From Nocardioidaceae bacterium UBA4001 (GTDB lineage: Bacteria > Actinomycetota > Actinomycetes > Propionibacteriales > Nocardioidaceae): 64,000 bases of DNA. Where the stretch lies: contig DGBP01000013.1 of assembly GCA_002384855.1 (NCBI GenBank), forward strand, positions 19,334 through 83,333, given 5' to 3'. The notes beneath the pieces were generated by a model. That model worked only from the letters and a program-made list of their open reading frames with translations, had not been told where the DNA came from and did no database searches. Below are positions 1 to 7,891 of this stretch, piece by piece. Position numbers and translations under genes: made by a program. The first letter of the stretch is position 1. Every line of letters starts with the position of its first letter.

Positions 1-88
1 CGGCCGGGCCGTGGCCGCCTCCGACCCGGTCGAGGTCGACCCCCAGCACGACGACTTCCCCCTGTGGTTCGCCACCGACGCCTGGTGA
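1..88 (+). CDS. C-terminal end of an unidentified protein (5' partial)
   Basis: An open frame enters from the left edge and stops at TGA 86-88, giving 28 residues that end in FPLWFATDAW. The tail is acidic and aromatic, and the codon use is GC3-rich like the neighbours. It converges on the tsaD stop with only 33 nt between them. The fragment is too short for me to name a family, and the rest of the gene lies outside the window. Confidence 0.5.
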   Translation, partial: GRAVAASDPVEVDPQHDDFPLWFATDAW

Positions 89-121
89 CCCCCGGCCCAC
101 GGACCTCCCAGCACGTGCCGG

Positions 122-1174
122 TCACGCCACGATGGTCGTGACCGGCATGCTGCTGTCCGCGGGGAGGTCCAGGGACGACGCATCCCGCCCGCGGGCGACC
201 AGCTCCGAGCCGAGAGCGGCCACCATGGCCCCGTTGTCGGTGCACAGCCCCGGGCGTGGCACCCGGACCCGGATGCCCTTCGCGGTCGCGCGCTCCTCGG
301 TGAGGACACGCAGCCGCGAGTTCGCCGCGACGCCGCCGCCGATGAGGATGTCGTCGATGCCCTGGGTGACGGCGGCGTCGACGGCCTTGCGGCTGAGCAC
401 GTCGACCACGGCCTCCTGGAAGGACGCCGCGACGTCGTTCACCGGCACGGTCTCGCCCGCGCGCTCCTTCGCCTCGACCCAGCGGGCCACCGCGGTCTTG
501 AGCCCCGAGAAGGAGAAGTCGAAGCGATGCCGCTGGAGGTCGCGGCCCGAGGTGAGCCCGCGCGGGAAGTCGATCGCGACCGAGCTGCCCGACCGCGCGG
601 CCCTGTCGATGTGCGGCCCACCGGGGAAGGGCAGCCCCAGAAGCCGCGCCACCTTGTCGAAGGCCTCCCCCGCCGCGTCGTCGATCGACGCACCGAGGGG
701 GTCCACCCCGGAGGTGACGTCGTCGACCCGCAGCAGGGAGGAGTGACCGCCGCTGACCAGCAGCGCGACGCAGGGCTCGGGCAGGGGCCCGTGCTCGAGC
801 TGGTCGACGGCGACGTGCGCGGCGAGGTGGTTCACGCCGTAGATCGGCTTGCCCAGACCCACGGCGAGGGCCTTGGCGGCGGCCACCCCCACCAGCAGCG
901 CGCCGGCGAGGCCGGGCCCGCTGGTGACGGCGATCGCGTCGACGTCGGCGAGCCTCACGCCGGCGGTGTCGCAGGCGCTCTCGATGGTGGGGACCATCGC
1001 CTCGAGGTGCGCGCGGGAGGCCACCTCGGGCACGACGCCGCCGAACCGGGCGTGCTCCTCCATGCTCGACGCGACCGCGTCGGCGAGCAGGGTGTGCCCG
1101 CGCACGATCCCGACGCCGGTCTCGTCGCAGGAGGTCTCGACCCCGAGCACGAGGGGTCCGTCGGAGCTCACCAT
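122..1174 (-). CDS. tsaD: tRNA N6-adenosine threonylcarbamoyltransferase TsaD
   Basis: TsaD (Kae1/Gcp family) transfers the threonylcarbamoyl group from TC-AMP to A37 of ANN-decoding tRNAs, together with TsaB and TsaE. The 350-residue product starts MVSSDGPLVLGVETSCDETG, the typical ASKHA ATP-binding start. It carries the metal-binding HxxxH motif in VNHLAAHVAVD and the late glycine-rich loop LIGGGVAANSRLR. I chose ATG 1174 because a purine-rich GGGGAGAGGA stretch lies just upstream; an in-frame GTG at 1195 would add seven residues and overlap rimI. It is the last gene of the nnr-alr-hydrolase-tsaE-tsaB-rimI-tsaD run, 4 nt after the rimI stop. All three TsaBDE components lie together, so the complex is probably co-expressed. 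Confidence 0.97.
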   Translation of the reverse strand: MVSSDGPLVLGVETSCDETGVGIVRGHTLLADAVASSMEEHARFGGVVPEVASRAHLEAMVPTIESACDTAGVRLADVDAIAVTSGPGLAGALLVGVAAAKALAVGLGKPIYGVNHLAAHVAVDQLEHGPLPEPCVALLVSGGHSSLLRVDDVTSGVDPLGASIDDAAGEAFDKVARLLGLPFPGGPHIDRAARSGSSVAIDFPRGLTSGRDLQRHRFDFSFSGLKTAVARWVEAKERAGETVPVNDVAASFQEAVVDVLSRKAVDAAVTQGIDDILIGGGVAANSRLRVLTEERATAKGIRVRVPRPGLCTDNGAMVAALGSELVARGRDASSLDLPADSSMPVTTIVA

Positions 1175-1178
1175 GTCC

Positions 1179-1646
1179 CTATCCTCTCCCCTCACCCGTG
1201 ACCAGCCGGCACCGGCGCTGCATCACCACGGCGTCGGAGCCGTCGCGGTAGTAGCGGCGCCGCCGGCCGATCTCCTCGAAGCCCTCGGCCGTGTAGAAGG
1301 CGAGCGCCGCGTCGTTCGCCGCGCTCACCTCGAGCAGCATCCGCCCGCCCCCGCCCCCGCCCCCGGCCGCCTCGGTCGTCAGCGCGTCGAGCAGGGCCCG
1401 GGCCAGGCCCCGTCTGCGCTGGTCCGACCGCACCGCGATCCGCTGGAGGTCGACCACGTCGCCCGAGGACGCGGTGACGGCGTAGCCCACGAGCTCGTCG
1501 GCCTCGACCGCCACCACGGCACGCCGCCCCGGAGCGGTCAGCTCCTCGAGCACCGAGCCCTCCGACCAGGCGTCGACGCCGAACGTCACCCGCTCCAGCG
1601 CGGCCACCGCGGGCGCGTCGGCTGCGGTGGCGACGCGCAGGGTCAC
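1179..1646 (-). CDS. rimI: Ribosomal-protein-alanine N-acetyltransferase RimI-like (GNAT)
   Basis: This is a 155-residue GNAT acetyltransferase of the RimI type, expected to acetylate protein N-termini (classically uS18) with acetyl-CoA. The acetyl-CoA loop is RSDQRRRGLA at residues 73-82, and the C-terminal NDAALAFYTAEGFEEIG segment is typical of RimI. GTG 1646 overlaps the tsaB stop in GTGA, which fixes the start and suggests translational coupling. Residues 95-101 are an unusual run of seven glycines, encoded by a GC-rich hexanucleotide repeat. Placement between tsaB and tsaD is common in actinobacteria, where rimI and tsaD may also be fused. Confidence 0.93.
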   Translation of the reverse strand: MTLRVATAADAPAVAALERVTFGVDAWSEGSVLEELTAPGRRAVVAVEADELVGYAVTASSGDVVDLQRIAVRSDQRRRGLARALLDALTTEAAGGGGGGGRMLLEVSAANDAALAFYTAEGFEEIGRRRRYYRDGSDAVVMQRRCRLVTGEGRG

Positions 1647-2281
1647 GAGACCGGCTTGGGCTTGTGCGGCGCGGCGGCGTCGGGGCGCCGAAGGTACATC
1701 GGCTCCGGGTCGACGAGCTCGGCCCGCTCCTGGGCGACGACCCGCGCGAGCACGGCGGCGCTCGGGTTCTCGGGGCCGCGGCCGTCGGGGAACGCGTCCG
1801 GGTAGAGCACCGCGCCGCGACCCACGACGGGCCCGTCGGTGGCGACGGTGGCCGGCTTCACCACGTCGGGCCCCTCGAGGCGCCTGCCGTCGGCGTCGTA
1901 CGACGCCCAGTACACCTCCTTGCGACGGGCATCGGTGGCGACGTGGAACGGGCCGGTGACCGTGCGCGCGTCGACGGCGTCCACGGCGAGCACGTCGAGC
2001 GTGCACACGCCGTACACCGGGATCTCCAGCACGGCGGCGAGCGTCCGGGCCGTCACGAGGCCGACCCGCAGGCCGGTGAACGGCCCCGGCCCGACCCCAA
2101 CGGCGAGGGCGGTGAGGTCCTGCCGGACGACGCCGGCGTCGCGGAGCACGCCGTCGATGCCCGGGGCGAGCAGCTCGCCGTGGCGCATGGCGTCCACCGT
2201 GGTCCGCTCGGCGACGACCCGCTCACCGTCCCACAGCGCGACGGTGACGGCGGGAGTGGCAGTGTCGAAGGCGAGCAGCAC
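1643..2281 (-). CDS. tsaB: tRNA threonylcarbamoyladenosine biosynthesis protein TsaB
   Basis: TsaB is a degenerate paralogue of TsaD that scaffolds the t6A-forming TsaBDE complex. The 212-residue product begins LLAFDTATPAVTVALWDGER, the usual N-terminal lobe, and has the conserved GVGPGPFTGLRVGLVTARTL segment near residues 62-81. The start is GTG 2281, 9 nt after the tsaE stop. A TAACCT hexamer lies 6 nt before it, which may be a chance match or an internal leaderless promoter. The stop overlaps the rimI start. Confidence 0.95.
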   Translation of the reverse strand: MLLAFDTATPAVTVALWDGERVVAERTTVDAMRHGELLAPGIDGVLRDAGVVRQDLTALAVGVGPGPFTGLRVGLVTARTLAAVLEIPVYGVCTLDVLAVDAVDARTVTGPFHVATDARRKEVYWASYDADGRRLEGPDVVKPATVATDGPVVGRGAVLYPDAFPDGRGPENPSAAVLARVVAQERAELVDPEPMYLRRPDAAAPHKPKPVS

Positions 2282-2290
2282 GAGTCGAGG

Positions 2291-3238
2291 TTACGCGAGG
2301 GCCTGGTGCAGCCCGGCACCGATCCAGCGGGCGCCGACGGGAATGAACCGGACGTGCCGCACGTCGTCCTCCCCGGTCGGGTCTCCCCCGACGGTGCGGG
2401 TGATCGAGACCTCCAGGCGCGTCTCGGCCAGCCCCTCGGCGACGCCTTCGCCCCACTCGACGACCGTGACCGCCTCGTCGAGCGAGGTGTCGAGGTCGAG
2501 GTCGTCGAGCTCCTCGATGCCACCCAGGCGGTAGGCGTCGACGTGCACGAGCGCCGGGCCGTCGGCGAGCGAGGGGTGCACCCGCGAGATCACGAACGTC
2601 GGCGAGGTGATCGCGCCGCGGACGCCCAGCCCCTCGCCGAGGCCCTGGGTGAAGGTGGTCTTCCCCGCCCCGAGGTCACCGCTGAGGATCAGCAGGTCCC
2701 CGGCGCGGAGGACGGACGCCAGTCGCTTGCCGAGCTGCCGGGTGTCGTCCGCGGTGGCTGCCTCGACGTGGACGGGGAGGGCCTTGGCCAGGGTGAGCCA
2801 GGTGCCCTCGCGCTGCAGCTCGTCGTAGCCGAGGTGGCCCCAGAAGTCCACGGTCGCCGGCAGCTCGGCACGCGCGGCGAGCACCGTCCCGTCGTACCCC
2901 TCCTCCTCGGCGACGCGCTCGGCGGCACCCACCAGCGCACCCGCGACGCCGGAGCCCTGCGCGTGCGGGTCGACCGAGACCCGTCGCATGCGCAGCAGGT
3001 GGCCGGCGGGCTCGAGCAGCATCGCCCCCACCGGCACCGAGCCGCTGACGGCCAGCAGGCCCCGGTGCTCGGCGAGGGTGGCTGCCACCGACTCGACGGT
3101 CTCGTCCGTGGCGGTCGAGGGCGGGTCCAGGACGGGGCGGGCACCGAAGGCGGCGTGCACGACCGTGACGACGTCGGCGGCGCGCTCGGGGCCGACCCGG
3201 TGCACGACCACGGGGGCGGGAGGACCGGTCTCGCTCAT
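2291..3238 (-). CDS. tsaE: GNAT domain fused to TsaE, the t6A complex ATPase
   Basis: This 315-residue protein joins two domains. Residues 1-155 are a GNAT acetyltransferase, with RRVSVDPHAQGSGVAGAL at 85-102 as the acetyl-CoA loop and FWGHLGYDELQREGTW as its end. Residues 157-315 are a full TsaE P-loop ATPase: Walker A GDLGAGKTTFTQ at 187-198, then TSPTFVISR and VHVDAYRL. TsaE alone is normally about 150-160 residues, so the first half is extra. TsaE powers turnover of the TsaB-TsaD complex in t6A synthesis. The start at 3238 overlaps the hydrolase stop in ATGA. There is no stop or good start between the domains, so a single polypeptide is expected. The substrate of the GNAT half cannot be read from sequence. 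Confidence 0.92.
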   Translation of the reverse strand: MSETGPPAPVVVHRVGPERAADVVTVVHAAFGARPVLDPPSTATDETVESVAATLAEHRGLLAVSGSVPVGAMLLEPAGHLLRMRRVSVDPHAQGSGVAGALVGAAERVAEEEGYDGTVLAARAELPATVDFWGHLGYDELQREGTWLTLAKALPVHVEAATADDTRQLGKRLASVLRAGDLLILSGDLGAGKTTFTQGLGEGLGVRGAITSPTFVISRVHPSLADGPALVHVDAYRLGGIEELDDLDLDTSLDEAVTVVEWGEGVAEGLAETRLEVSITRTVGGDPTGEDDVRHVRFIPVGARWIGAGLHQALA

Positions 3239-4290
3239 GCGTCTCCTCGGGCGGCGACCTTGCCGAGCATCCGCTCGAGGGCGGTGTTGACCTGCTCGCT
3301 GCGCTCGAGCATCACCATGTGTCCCGCCTGGGGGATCTCGACGAGCTGGGCGCCCTTGATCCGCGAGGCCATCTTGCGGCTGTGGCCGATCGAGGTGAGC
3401 ACGTCGTCGGTCGCCCCGACGATCAGGGTGGGCACGTGCTCGAAGGCGTAGAGCACTTCGTACTTGTCGAGCTCGTCGAAGTTCGGGAAGAACTCCGCGA
3501 TCACCTCGAACGGCGTCTGCGCGAGCATCTCGTCGACGAACTCGATGTAGGGCGTCGGCACCTCGGAGCCGAAGGCCATCTTGCTCGTGACGAGGAAGCC
3601 GATGTCGGAGCCGGTGCGGCGGGCGCCGTCGACCAGACCCGGAGCCCGCGCCAGCAGCGCCATCGCGCGCGGCGTCACCTGGCGCATCAGCCGGTCGGGG
3701 AGGTAGGGGTTGAGCACCCGGTGCGTCTTCAGGCCCCCCGCGGTGGTGGCCAGGAGGGCGACACCGACGACCCGGTCGCCGAACATCTCGGGGTGGCTCT
3801 CGGCCAGCGACATCACGGTCATGCCGCCCATGGAGTGGCCCACGAGCACCACCTTGTCGTCGGGCGCGAGCTGGTCGAGGACCGAACGAAGGTCGTGGCC
3901 GAGCTGGTCGATCGTGGCGTTGCCGACCGGCGAGCGCTCGGACCGGCCGTGGGAGCGCAGGTCGTAGAACACCATCCTGCGACGGCCCCGGAAGTGCAGC
4001 CTCTGGAAGTGCCAGCAGTCGAGGTTGAGGGCGTAGCCGTGCACGAACACCAGCGTCGGCTGGTCGGTGGGCGCCTCGGGCTCGTCCACCTCCGCGTGCA
4101 GGCGGATCCCGTCGAGCGTCGTCACGTGGACCGGCTCGGAGCGGAGGCTTCCGAAGGGGTCGCGGCTGGTGGACCCCTCCCGTCGGCGACGTACCTGCCG
4201 ACGGCTGGCCAGGGCGGCGGCGACGCCACCTGCCACGACCGTGCCGGTGGCTGCGGCTGCCACGCCGAGCAGCGTCCGCCGACCGTTCAT
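3235..4290 (-). CDS. Alpha/beta hydrolase with N-terminal membrane anchor
   Basis: This is a 351-residue alpha/beta-hydrolase fold protein. Residues 5-29 are a hydrophobic Ala/Val/Gly-rich segment followed by a very basic RRQVRRRREG stretch, which suggests an N-in anchored enzyme. Catalytic features are the oxyanion HGYALNLDCW, the nucleophile elbow GHSMGG (Ser153), the acid in VGATDDVLTS and the histidine in QAGHMVMLE. The substrate is unknown; carboxylesterase, lipase or C-C hydrolase activity would all fit. It overlaps alr upstream and tsaE downstream by ATGA, so it is co-translated with cell-wall and tRNA-modification genes, as in many actinobacteria. Confidence 0.9.
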   Translation of the reverse strand: MNGRRTLLGVAAAATGTVVAGGVAAALASRRQVRRRREGSTSRDPFGSLRSEPVHVTTLDGIRLHAEVDEPEAPTDQPTLVFVHGYALNLDCWHFQRLHFRGRRRMVFYDLRSHGRSERSPVGNATIDQLGHDLRSVLDQLAPDDKVVLVGHSMGGMTVMSLAESHPEMFGDRVVGVALLATTAGGLKTHRVLNPYLPDRLMRQVTPRAMALLARAPGLVDGARRTGSDIGFLVTSKMAFGSEVPTPYIEFVDEMLAQTPFEVIAEFFPNFDELDKYEVLYAFEHVPTLIVGATDDVLTSIGHSRKMASRIKGAQLVEIPQAGHMVMLERSEQVNTALERMLGKVAARGDA

Positions 4291-5438
4291 GCGCCCTCCC
4301 CGGTGTACCTGCGCTGCATGCGTCCTCCGATGCGGGTGACGATCTCGTAGCTGATGGTGCCGCAGGCGTCCGCCCAGTCCTGGGCGGTGGGCCCGCCGTC
4401 GCGGCCGGTCCCGAACAGCACCACCGGGTCGCCCGGCGAGGCCTCGGCGTCGCCGAGGTCGAGCACGAACTGGTCCATGCAGACCCGTCCGGCGATCCGG
4501 CGGACCTGGTCGGCCGCAAGGACGGGGGCCGTCGAGGAGCCGTGCCGGGGGATGCCGTCGCCGTAGCCCACCGGCACGACACCGACGGTGGTGTCGTGCG
4601 GGGTGACGTACATGTGGCCGTAGGAGACCCCCGACCCTGCGCGCACGCCCTTGACCACCGCGAGGCGGGACCTCGCGGTCATCGCGGGCACCAGTCCCAG
4701 CTCCTCGGCCGAGGAGACCTCCGGCATCGGCGTGAGGCCGTAGCAGGCGATCCCGCAGCGGACGGCGTCGAACCACGACGACGGCCGGCTCAGGGTTGCC
4801 GCGGAGTTCGCCAGGTGCCGGATCTCCGGCGTGAGGCCCGAGCGCTCCGCGAGGTCGACCGCCCAGCGGAAGACCTGCTCCTGGGCGTCGTTCGCCGGGT
4901 GCCCCGGCTCGTCGCTGCAGGCGAAGTGCGACCAGACCCCGGTGACCCGCACCTGCCCCGAGCGCTCGGCCTCGGCCGCGGCCGACACGAGATCGGGCCA
5001 GGCCTCCTCGGTCGAGCCGCCGCGAGCCAGGCCGGTGTCGATCTTCAGCTGCACCCGAGCGGTGCGGCCCACCGCGCGTGCGGCCTCGCGGATCTCCGCG
5101 AGCTCCTCGACGGTGTAGGCCGTGACGTCGACGTCCCGCTCGACGGCCGGCCGATAGTCCTCACCGGGCACCGCGAGCCAGCACAGCACCGGGCCGGTGT
5201 CGCCGGCCTCGCGCAGGGCGAGCGCCTCCTCGAGCACCGCGACGCCGAGCCAGTCGGCCCCGGCCTCCCGGGCCGCCCGTGCGACGGGGAGCATGCCGTG
5301 CCCGTAGCCGTCGGCCTTCACCACCGCGATCAGGGCCCTGCCCCCGACACGCTCCTTCAGCGCGCGGACGTTGTGTCTCACCGCGTCGAGGTCCACGACG
5401 ATCTCCGCGCGGGGCGGCGTCGGGGCGGTGGTGGTCAT
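4287..5438 (-). CDS. alr: Alanine racemase
   Basis: Alanine racemase is a cytoplasmic PLP enzyme that makes D-alanine for peptidoglycan. The 383-residue product has the PLP-lysine motif AVVKADGYGHG (Lys41), the catalytic tyrosine region GVSYGHMYV in the second domain and the conserved GRVCMDQFVLDL segment. Its length is normal for the fold-type III TIM-barrel plus C-terminal beta domain. The start ATG 5438 lies 21 nt after the nnr stop, and its stop overlaps the hydrolase start. Confidence 0.97.
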   Translation of the reverse strand: MTTTAPTPPRAEIVVDLDAVRHNVRALKERVGGRALIAVVKADGYGHGMLPVARAAREAGADWLGVAVLEEALALREAGDTGPVLCWLAVPGEDYRPAVERDVDVTAYTVEELAEIREAARAVGRTARVQLKIDTGLARGGSTEEAWPDLVSAAAEAERSGQVRVTGVWSHFACSDEPGHPANDAQEQVFRWAVDLAERSGLTPEIRHLANSAATLSRPSSWFDAVRCGIACYGLTPMPEVSSAEELGLVPAMTARSRLAVVKGVRAGSGVSYGHMYVTPHDTTVGVVPVGYGDGIPRHGSSTAPVLAADQVRRIAGRVCMDQFVLDLGDAEASPGDPVVLFGTGRDGGPTAQDWADACGTISYEIVTRIGGRMQRRYTGEGA

Positions 5439-5459
5439 GGCAGGACAATCTTCCCACCC

Positions 5460-6845
5460 CTAGAGCCGGAGCAACCTCCGGGACACGACGGGCACGGCGC
5501 GCGCAACCTCCGGTGCGGTGATCGGGCCGCCCTGCCCGGCCTCGGTGGCTGCCGCGCCGTGCAGCCACGCGGCGACCGCCCCGGCGTCGTACGCCTCGAG
5601 GCCGGCGGCCATCAGCGCGCCGCACAGACCGGCCAGGACGTCGCCGGAGCCGGCGGTGGCCAGCCAGGGGGTGCCGGTGGTGTTCACGCGCACCCGACCG
5701 TCGGCGGCGGCGAGGAGCGTGTGCCGGCCCTTGAGGAGTACGACGGCCGCGAAGCGCTCGGCCGCCTCCCGGGCGAACCGCAGCTGCTCCGCCTCGACCG
5801 CCTCCCGCTCCACCCCCAGCATCCGGGCGAGCTCCCCGGCGTGGGGCGTCAAGAGGGCCGGGACCTCGACGGGGCCGGTGACGTGCGCGAGCGCGTCGGC
5901 GTCGACCACCACCGGGACACCGTCGTCGAGGCACGCCCCGAGCGCCTTGCCCGCTCCGGTGCCGCCGCCGGAGCCGACCACCCACGCCTGCACCTGCCCC
6001 GGGCCGACGACGACCTCGGGGTGACCGGTCCGGACGGCGTCGGCCGCTCCCCCGTCGTACCTGACCATGCCCGCGAAGCCCGAGGAGGCACCCGCGACGC
6101 AGAGGACACCGGCTCCGGGGTACTGCTCCGAGCCGGCCCGGACGCCGACCAGCCCCCGGGAGTACTTGTGGCCGACGGGCTCGGGCACCGGCAGCATCCG
6201 CGCGACGTCCGCGGCCTGCAGCGCCTCGACCTGCGCCTCCGGCAGGTCGAGCCCGATGTCGACCAGGTGCACGGCGCCGGCGGCGCGGGCGGCGGGGTCG
6301 ACGAGATGGGCGACCTTGTGGGTCCCGAACGTCACCGTGACCGTCGCCTCGACGTGAGGCCCGGTGACCTCGCCGGTGTCGACGTCGACGCCGGAGGGCA
6401 CGTCGACCGCCACGAACGGGACGCCCCTCAGCCCGTCGACCACCGCAGCGGCGGCGGCACGCAGGCCACCCCGTCCGCCGATGCCCACGATCCCGTCGAC
6501 CGCGACGTCGGGACGGTGTGCGTCGTCGAGGTCCGCGACCACCCGGCCCCCGGCGGCCCGGAGCGCCGCGAGGCCGCCCGAGTGGGCCTTGTCGGGACTG
6601 AGCAGGAGCGCCTCCACGGCGACACCCCGCCGCGCCAGCATCGCCCCTGCGAAGAGGGCGTCGCCCCCGTTGTCCCCCGAGCCGACCAGCAGCAGCACCC
6701 GGCGGCCGTAGCCGTTGCCGAGCAGGTCGAGCACGGCGTGGGCCAGCCCGGCCGCTGCGCGCTGCATGAGGACGCCCTCGGGGAGCGTGGCCATGAGGGC
6801 CGCCTCCGCCCGTCGTACCTGCTCCACGGTGTGCGCTGTCCGCAT
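5460..6845 (-). CDS. nnr: Bifunctional NAD(P)H-hydrate epimerase / ADP-dependent NAD(P)H-hydrate dehydratase
   Basis: This 461-residue repair enzyme restores hydrated NAD(P)H. The N-terminal YjeF_N epimerase half covers about residues 1-210, with LLLVGSGDNGGDALFAGAML as its nucleotide-binding loop. The C-terminal ribokinase-like dehydratase half covers about 220-461, with LTPHAGELARML and TTGTPWLATAGSGDVLAG as hallmarks. I chose ATG 6845 because TAGGGT (6853-6858) sits 7 nt upstream and there is no Shine-Dalgarno, the pattern of a leaderless mRNA. An in-frame start at 6878 would run through that promoter. It is the first gene of the seven-gene run down to tsaD. Confidence 0.94.
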   Translation of the reverse strand: MRTAHTVEQVRRAEAALMATLPEGVLMQRAAAGLAHAVLDLLGNGYGRRVLLLVGSGDNGGDALFAGAMLARRGVAVEALLLSPDKAHSGGLAALRAAGGRVVADLDDAHRPDVAVDGIVGIGGRGGLRAAAAAVVDGLRGVPFVAVDVPSGVDVDTGEVTGPHVEATVTVTFGTHKVAHLVDPAARAAGAVHLVDIGLDLPEAQVEALQAADVARMLPVPEPVGHKYSRGLVGVRAGSEQYPGAGVLCVAGASSGFAGMVRYDGGAADAVRTGHPEVVVGPGQVQAWVVGSGGGTGAGKALGACLDDGVPVVVDADALAHVTGPVEVPALLTPHAGELARMLGVEREAVEAEQLRFAREAAERFAAVVLLKGRHTLLAAADGRVRVNTTGTPWLATAGSGDVLAGLCGALMAAGLEAYDAGAVAAWLHGAAATEAGQGGPITAPEVARAVPVVSRRLLRL

Positions 6846-6852
6846 GTGCCCC

Positions 6853-6858
6853 ACCCTA
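6853..6858 (-). promoter_or_regulatory. -10 element for a leaderless nnr-alr-tsa operon transcript
   Basis: The minus strand reads TAGGGT, then 7 nt, then the ATG of nnr. This spacing places the transcription start at or next to the start codon. No convincing -35 hexamer was found. The long palindrome at 6863-6912 begins 5 bp upstream and covers the -35 zone. Confidence 0.55.
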
Positions 6859-6859
6859 G

Positions 6860-6872
6860 ATCCGGTCGTGTG
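6860..6872 (+). repeat. Left copy of 13-bp direct repeat bracketing the DUF559 gene
   Basis: The sequence is ATCCGGTCGTGTG, identical to 7892-7904. It overlaps the left arm of the palindrome at 6863-6912 and sits in the nnr promoter zone. Confidence 0.75.
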
Positions 6873-6912
6873 GTTCACCGTGCGCTATGACGCACGCTCA
6901 GCCACACGACCG
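6863..6912. repeat. 50-bp imperfect palindrome (REP/MITE-like hairpin)
   Basis: CGGTCGTGTGG (6863-6873) pairs with CCACACGACCG (6902-6912), and CGTGCG (6879-6884) pairs with CGCACG (6891-6896) around the same axis, with a 6-nt loop. Most positions between the two stems also pair. The element lies between the divergent nnr and DUF559 starts. Its left part recurs exactly at 7892-7904, and 17 bases of its right half (6889-6905) recur at 33637-33653, so it looks like a dispersed repeat. Confidence 0.7.
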
Positions 6913-6966
6913 TAGGGCTGTGGATGGTCGGCACGGGACCGGCGCTGGTCCGGGCACCCTGAGTCG

Positions 6967-7878
6967 ATGCAAGACGAACCGTGGCGACGAGTGGCGCAGC
7001 GACAGGCCGGACTGATCTCCCGAGCCCAGCTCCGCGCGCTCGGGGTGGATCGCCACGTCGTACGCAACCAGATCAGGGCAGGTCGCTGGGTGGCGCCGTC
7101 GCAACTGGTGGTGAGTACGACGACGGGCACCCTGACCTGGACCCAGCGGGCCTGGATGGGAGTTCTCCACGCCCCGCCAGGGTCCCTCCTCGGTGGCCTC
7201 ACCGCCGCCCGCGTCCACGGCCTCCGGAACTGGGACCGGGACGAGATCACCGTCCTGGTCCGGGACACCGACGACATCCCCGGGGTGGCCGGTGTGCGAT
7301 TCACCCGCACACGCCGCGACATGGGCGCGATGAGGCTCTCCGGGACGTGGGCCCCGGTGTGCCGTCTGGAGCCTGCGGTGCTCCTCTTCGCCGGCTACAC
7401 CCGGTCGACGCGGACCGCGTGCGGCCTGTTGGCAGCCGTCGTCCAGCAGCGGCGAACGACGCCTGAAGCACTGCTGGACTGGATCGAGCTGATGCGTCCT
7501 CTGCGCCGGGCCCGGCTCTTCCGCAGCACCTTGCGCGACATCGCCGGAGGGTCGGAGTCGATGGCGGAGCTGGATGTCGGAATTATGTGCCGGAGGTTCG
7601 ACCTTCGGGCCCCCGACCGGCAGACCCCTCGTCGAGACGCCCGCGGTGCCCGGCGCTACACCGACTGCGAGTGGCAGCTCGTCGACGGCCGCGTCGTCGT
7701 CCTCGAGGTGGACGGTGCGTTCCACATGGAGGTGGAGCACTGGGTCGCCGACATGCCGCGTGAACGCAGCCTCGTCCTCGATGGGTCGGTGGTCCTGCGC
7801 TGCTCGGCCATGGAGCTCCGACGCGACCCGGCGAGCATCGCCCGGGACCTGCGCGCCGCGGGTGTCGGCTCCGGCTGA
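6967..7878 (+). CDS. AbiEi-type N-terminal domain / DUF559 (Vsr-like) protein
   Basis: This 303-residue protein has two parts. The N-terminal region (about 1-120) resembles the winged-helix domain of AbiEi-type antitoxin-like proteins: ISRAQLRALGVDRHVVRNQI then LTAARVHGL. The C-terminal region resembles the DUF559/very-short-patch-repair nuclease fold, with VVVLEVDGAFHMEVEHWVAD and RCSAMELRRDP. No AbiEii partner is adjacent, so it is probably not a standard type IV toxin-antitoxin pair. It is the only plus-strand gene in the first 10 kb and splits glmS-acpS from nnr-alr, which are usually close together in actinobacteria. A 13-bp direct repeat brackets it. The start is ATG 6967; no strong Shine-Dalgarno is visible. 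Family assignment is fairly sure, function is not. Confidence 0.8.
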   Translation: MQDEPWRRVAQRQAGLISRAQLRALGVDRHVVRNQIRAGRWVAPSQLVVSTTTGTLTWTQRAWMGVLHAPPGSLLGGLTAARVHGLRNWDRDEITVLVRDTDDIPGVAGVRFTRTRRDMGAMRLSGTWAPVCRLEPAVLLFAGYTRSTRTACGLLAAVVQQRRTTPEALLDWIELMRPLRRARLFRSTLRDIAGGSESMAELDVGIMCRRFDLRAPDRQTPRRDARGARRYTDCEWQLVDGRVVVLEVDGAFHMEVEHWVADMPRERSLVLDGSVVLRCSAMELRRDPASIARDLRAAGVGSG

Positions 7879-7891
7879 GCCCCCCCCCCAC

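Noticed and set aside
4542..6890. Long plus-strand open frame opposite alr and nnr
   Set aside because: The opposite strand has two clear enzymes. In about 70% GC DNA, antisense frames stay open by chance; the translation is Arg/Gly/His/Asp-rich with no domain.
6967..7878. Complete type IV toxin-antitoxin system
   Set aside because: The N-terminal domain resembles AbiEi antitoxins, but no AbiEii-like nucleotidyltransferase toxin is adjacent, and the C-terminus is DUF559-like.
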